Part shown: positions 5,154 to 5,482 of the stretch, piece by piece
How the letters are laid out: the number at the start of each line of letters is the position of its first letter
How positions within the stretch are numbered: the stretch's first letter is position 1
From: Pyrobaculum sp.
GTDB lineage: Archaea; Thermoproteota; Thermoprotei; Thermoproteales; Thermoproteaceae
NCBI GenBank assembly: GCA_009903905.1
Contig: WYEI01000079.1
Span: forward strand, 1-5,482
DNA length: 5,482 bases
Reading direction: 5' to 3'
Program-made: the position numbers and the translations under genes
Notes under the pieces: model-generated
Seen by the model: the letters and a program-made list of their open reading frames with translations, nothing else
Database searches by the model: none
Told to the model about the DNA's origin: nothing

Positions 5154-5482
5154 CTACTTGGGGTTGAGGCGTTGTTTTAGGGTTTCTGCGAATTCGGTGG
5201 TGCGTTGCGTCAGCTCTTTGATGTCTTCTTCGACTTGTTGTAGTGTGGAGTATTTGCTGAGGATGCCGCTTTCGTCTAGGCCGTTGTACTGGACTTCGTG
5301 TAGGTTGAGGGCGAGGGCTGTGAGGAGGACAACCACGTCGCCATATATCTGCCGCAGGGCGCGGGCTACCTCCCACATTCTGCCTGTGGGCATTAAGGCG
5401 ATCAGCCAGTCGGCCAGCTCCACCTCGGCGCCTTCCCGACTCGCGACCTTCCCCCTGTATTTTCTGAGCAACTCGTCCCGGG
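5154..5482 (-). CDS. PaREP1/PaREP8-family protein, C-terminal fragment (begins beyond base 5482)
   Basis: The frame is open to the right edge and stops at TAG 5154-5156, giving at least 109 residues. The TTG at 5469-5471 is not a convincing start because the frame continues upstream as RDEL. Helical segments include GRMWEVARALRQIYG, then the signature LALNLHEVQYNG, LSKYST and a C-terminal coiled helix ending in LNPK. This pattern matches the C-terminal half of the protein at 3476-4006: PTGRM against PTSRM, LHEVQYNG against LHDYQYHG, LSKY against LSKF. The N-terminal half, which should hold the FQAWKALL-type helix, lies outside the window. It converges on the ATPase gene with only 10 bases between stop codons, so their transcripts probably overlap at the 3' ends. 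Function is unknown; it could be a diverged partner of the same ATPase or simply a member of a dispersed family. Confidence 0.75.
   Translation of the reverse strand, partial: RDELLRKYRGKVASREGAEVELADWLIALMPTGRMWEVARALRQIYGDVVVLLTALALNLHEVQYNGLDESGILSKYSTLQQVEEDIKELTQRTTEFAETLKQRLNPK

Overview
The window looks like an accessory stretch of a hyperthermophilic crenarchaeon of the Thermoproteales, most likely Pyrobaculum or a close relative. Three things point there. The two outer right-hand proteins look like the PaREP1/PaREP8 family, which was named from Pyrobaculum aerophilum. The ATPase between them resembles the archaeal ATPase family (PF01637-like) common in that group. Promoters are BRE/TATA boxes about 22 bases upstream of start codons with no Shine-Dalgarno, the mark of leaderless transcripts. 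This placement comes from family knowledge and sequence style; no database search was run.

Left part, minus strand (1-1809), read right to left. First comes the C-terminal half of an archaeal type II/IV secretion (FlaI/TadA-like) ATPase. Its Walker A, Asp box, Walker B and His box can all be read in one frame, but that frame contains three clear internal TAG codons plus a TAG at its broken 5' edge. It overlaps by ATGA the start of an intact four-helix T2SSF (FlaJ/TadC-like) membrane protein. A short gap with its own TATA box follows, then the first 52 codons of a KaiC/RecA-superfamily ATPase that leaves the window at base 1.

Middle (about 1813-3315, plus strand) is a large, apparently secreted beta-rich protein. 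It has two tandem modules, each with a calcium-type DxDGDG loop and a closing aromatic-D-[ND]-[VL]-x-I strand, followed by a third C-terminal domain. Its 5' end is missing and a TAA interrupts module 1. The ATPase and this gene face each other head to head, and both lack their N-termini at about the same point (1806-1815). That suggests one deletion or rearrangement removed both 5' ends and whatever lay between. The block therefore looks like the decayed remnant of a type IV pilus or secretion locus beside a surface-protein gene.

Right part (3316-5482) is a compact group of PaREP1-like gene, archaeal ATPase gene and, convergently, a second partial PaREP1-like gene. The first two have similar AAGCTTT-type leaderless promoters and look intact. 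An ATPase flanked by two PaREP1-like (probably HEPN-fold) proteins is the best candidate here for an undescribed functional unit, but its function cannot be read from the sequence.

No tRNA, rRNA, CRISPR array or insertion sequence was seen. The only sizeable gaps are 3316-3475 (a short inverted repeat, then a promoter) and 4007-4132 (ending in a promoter).
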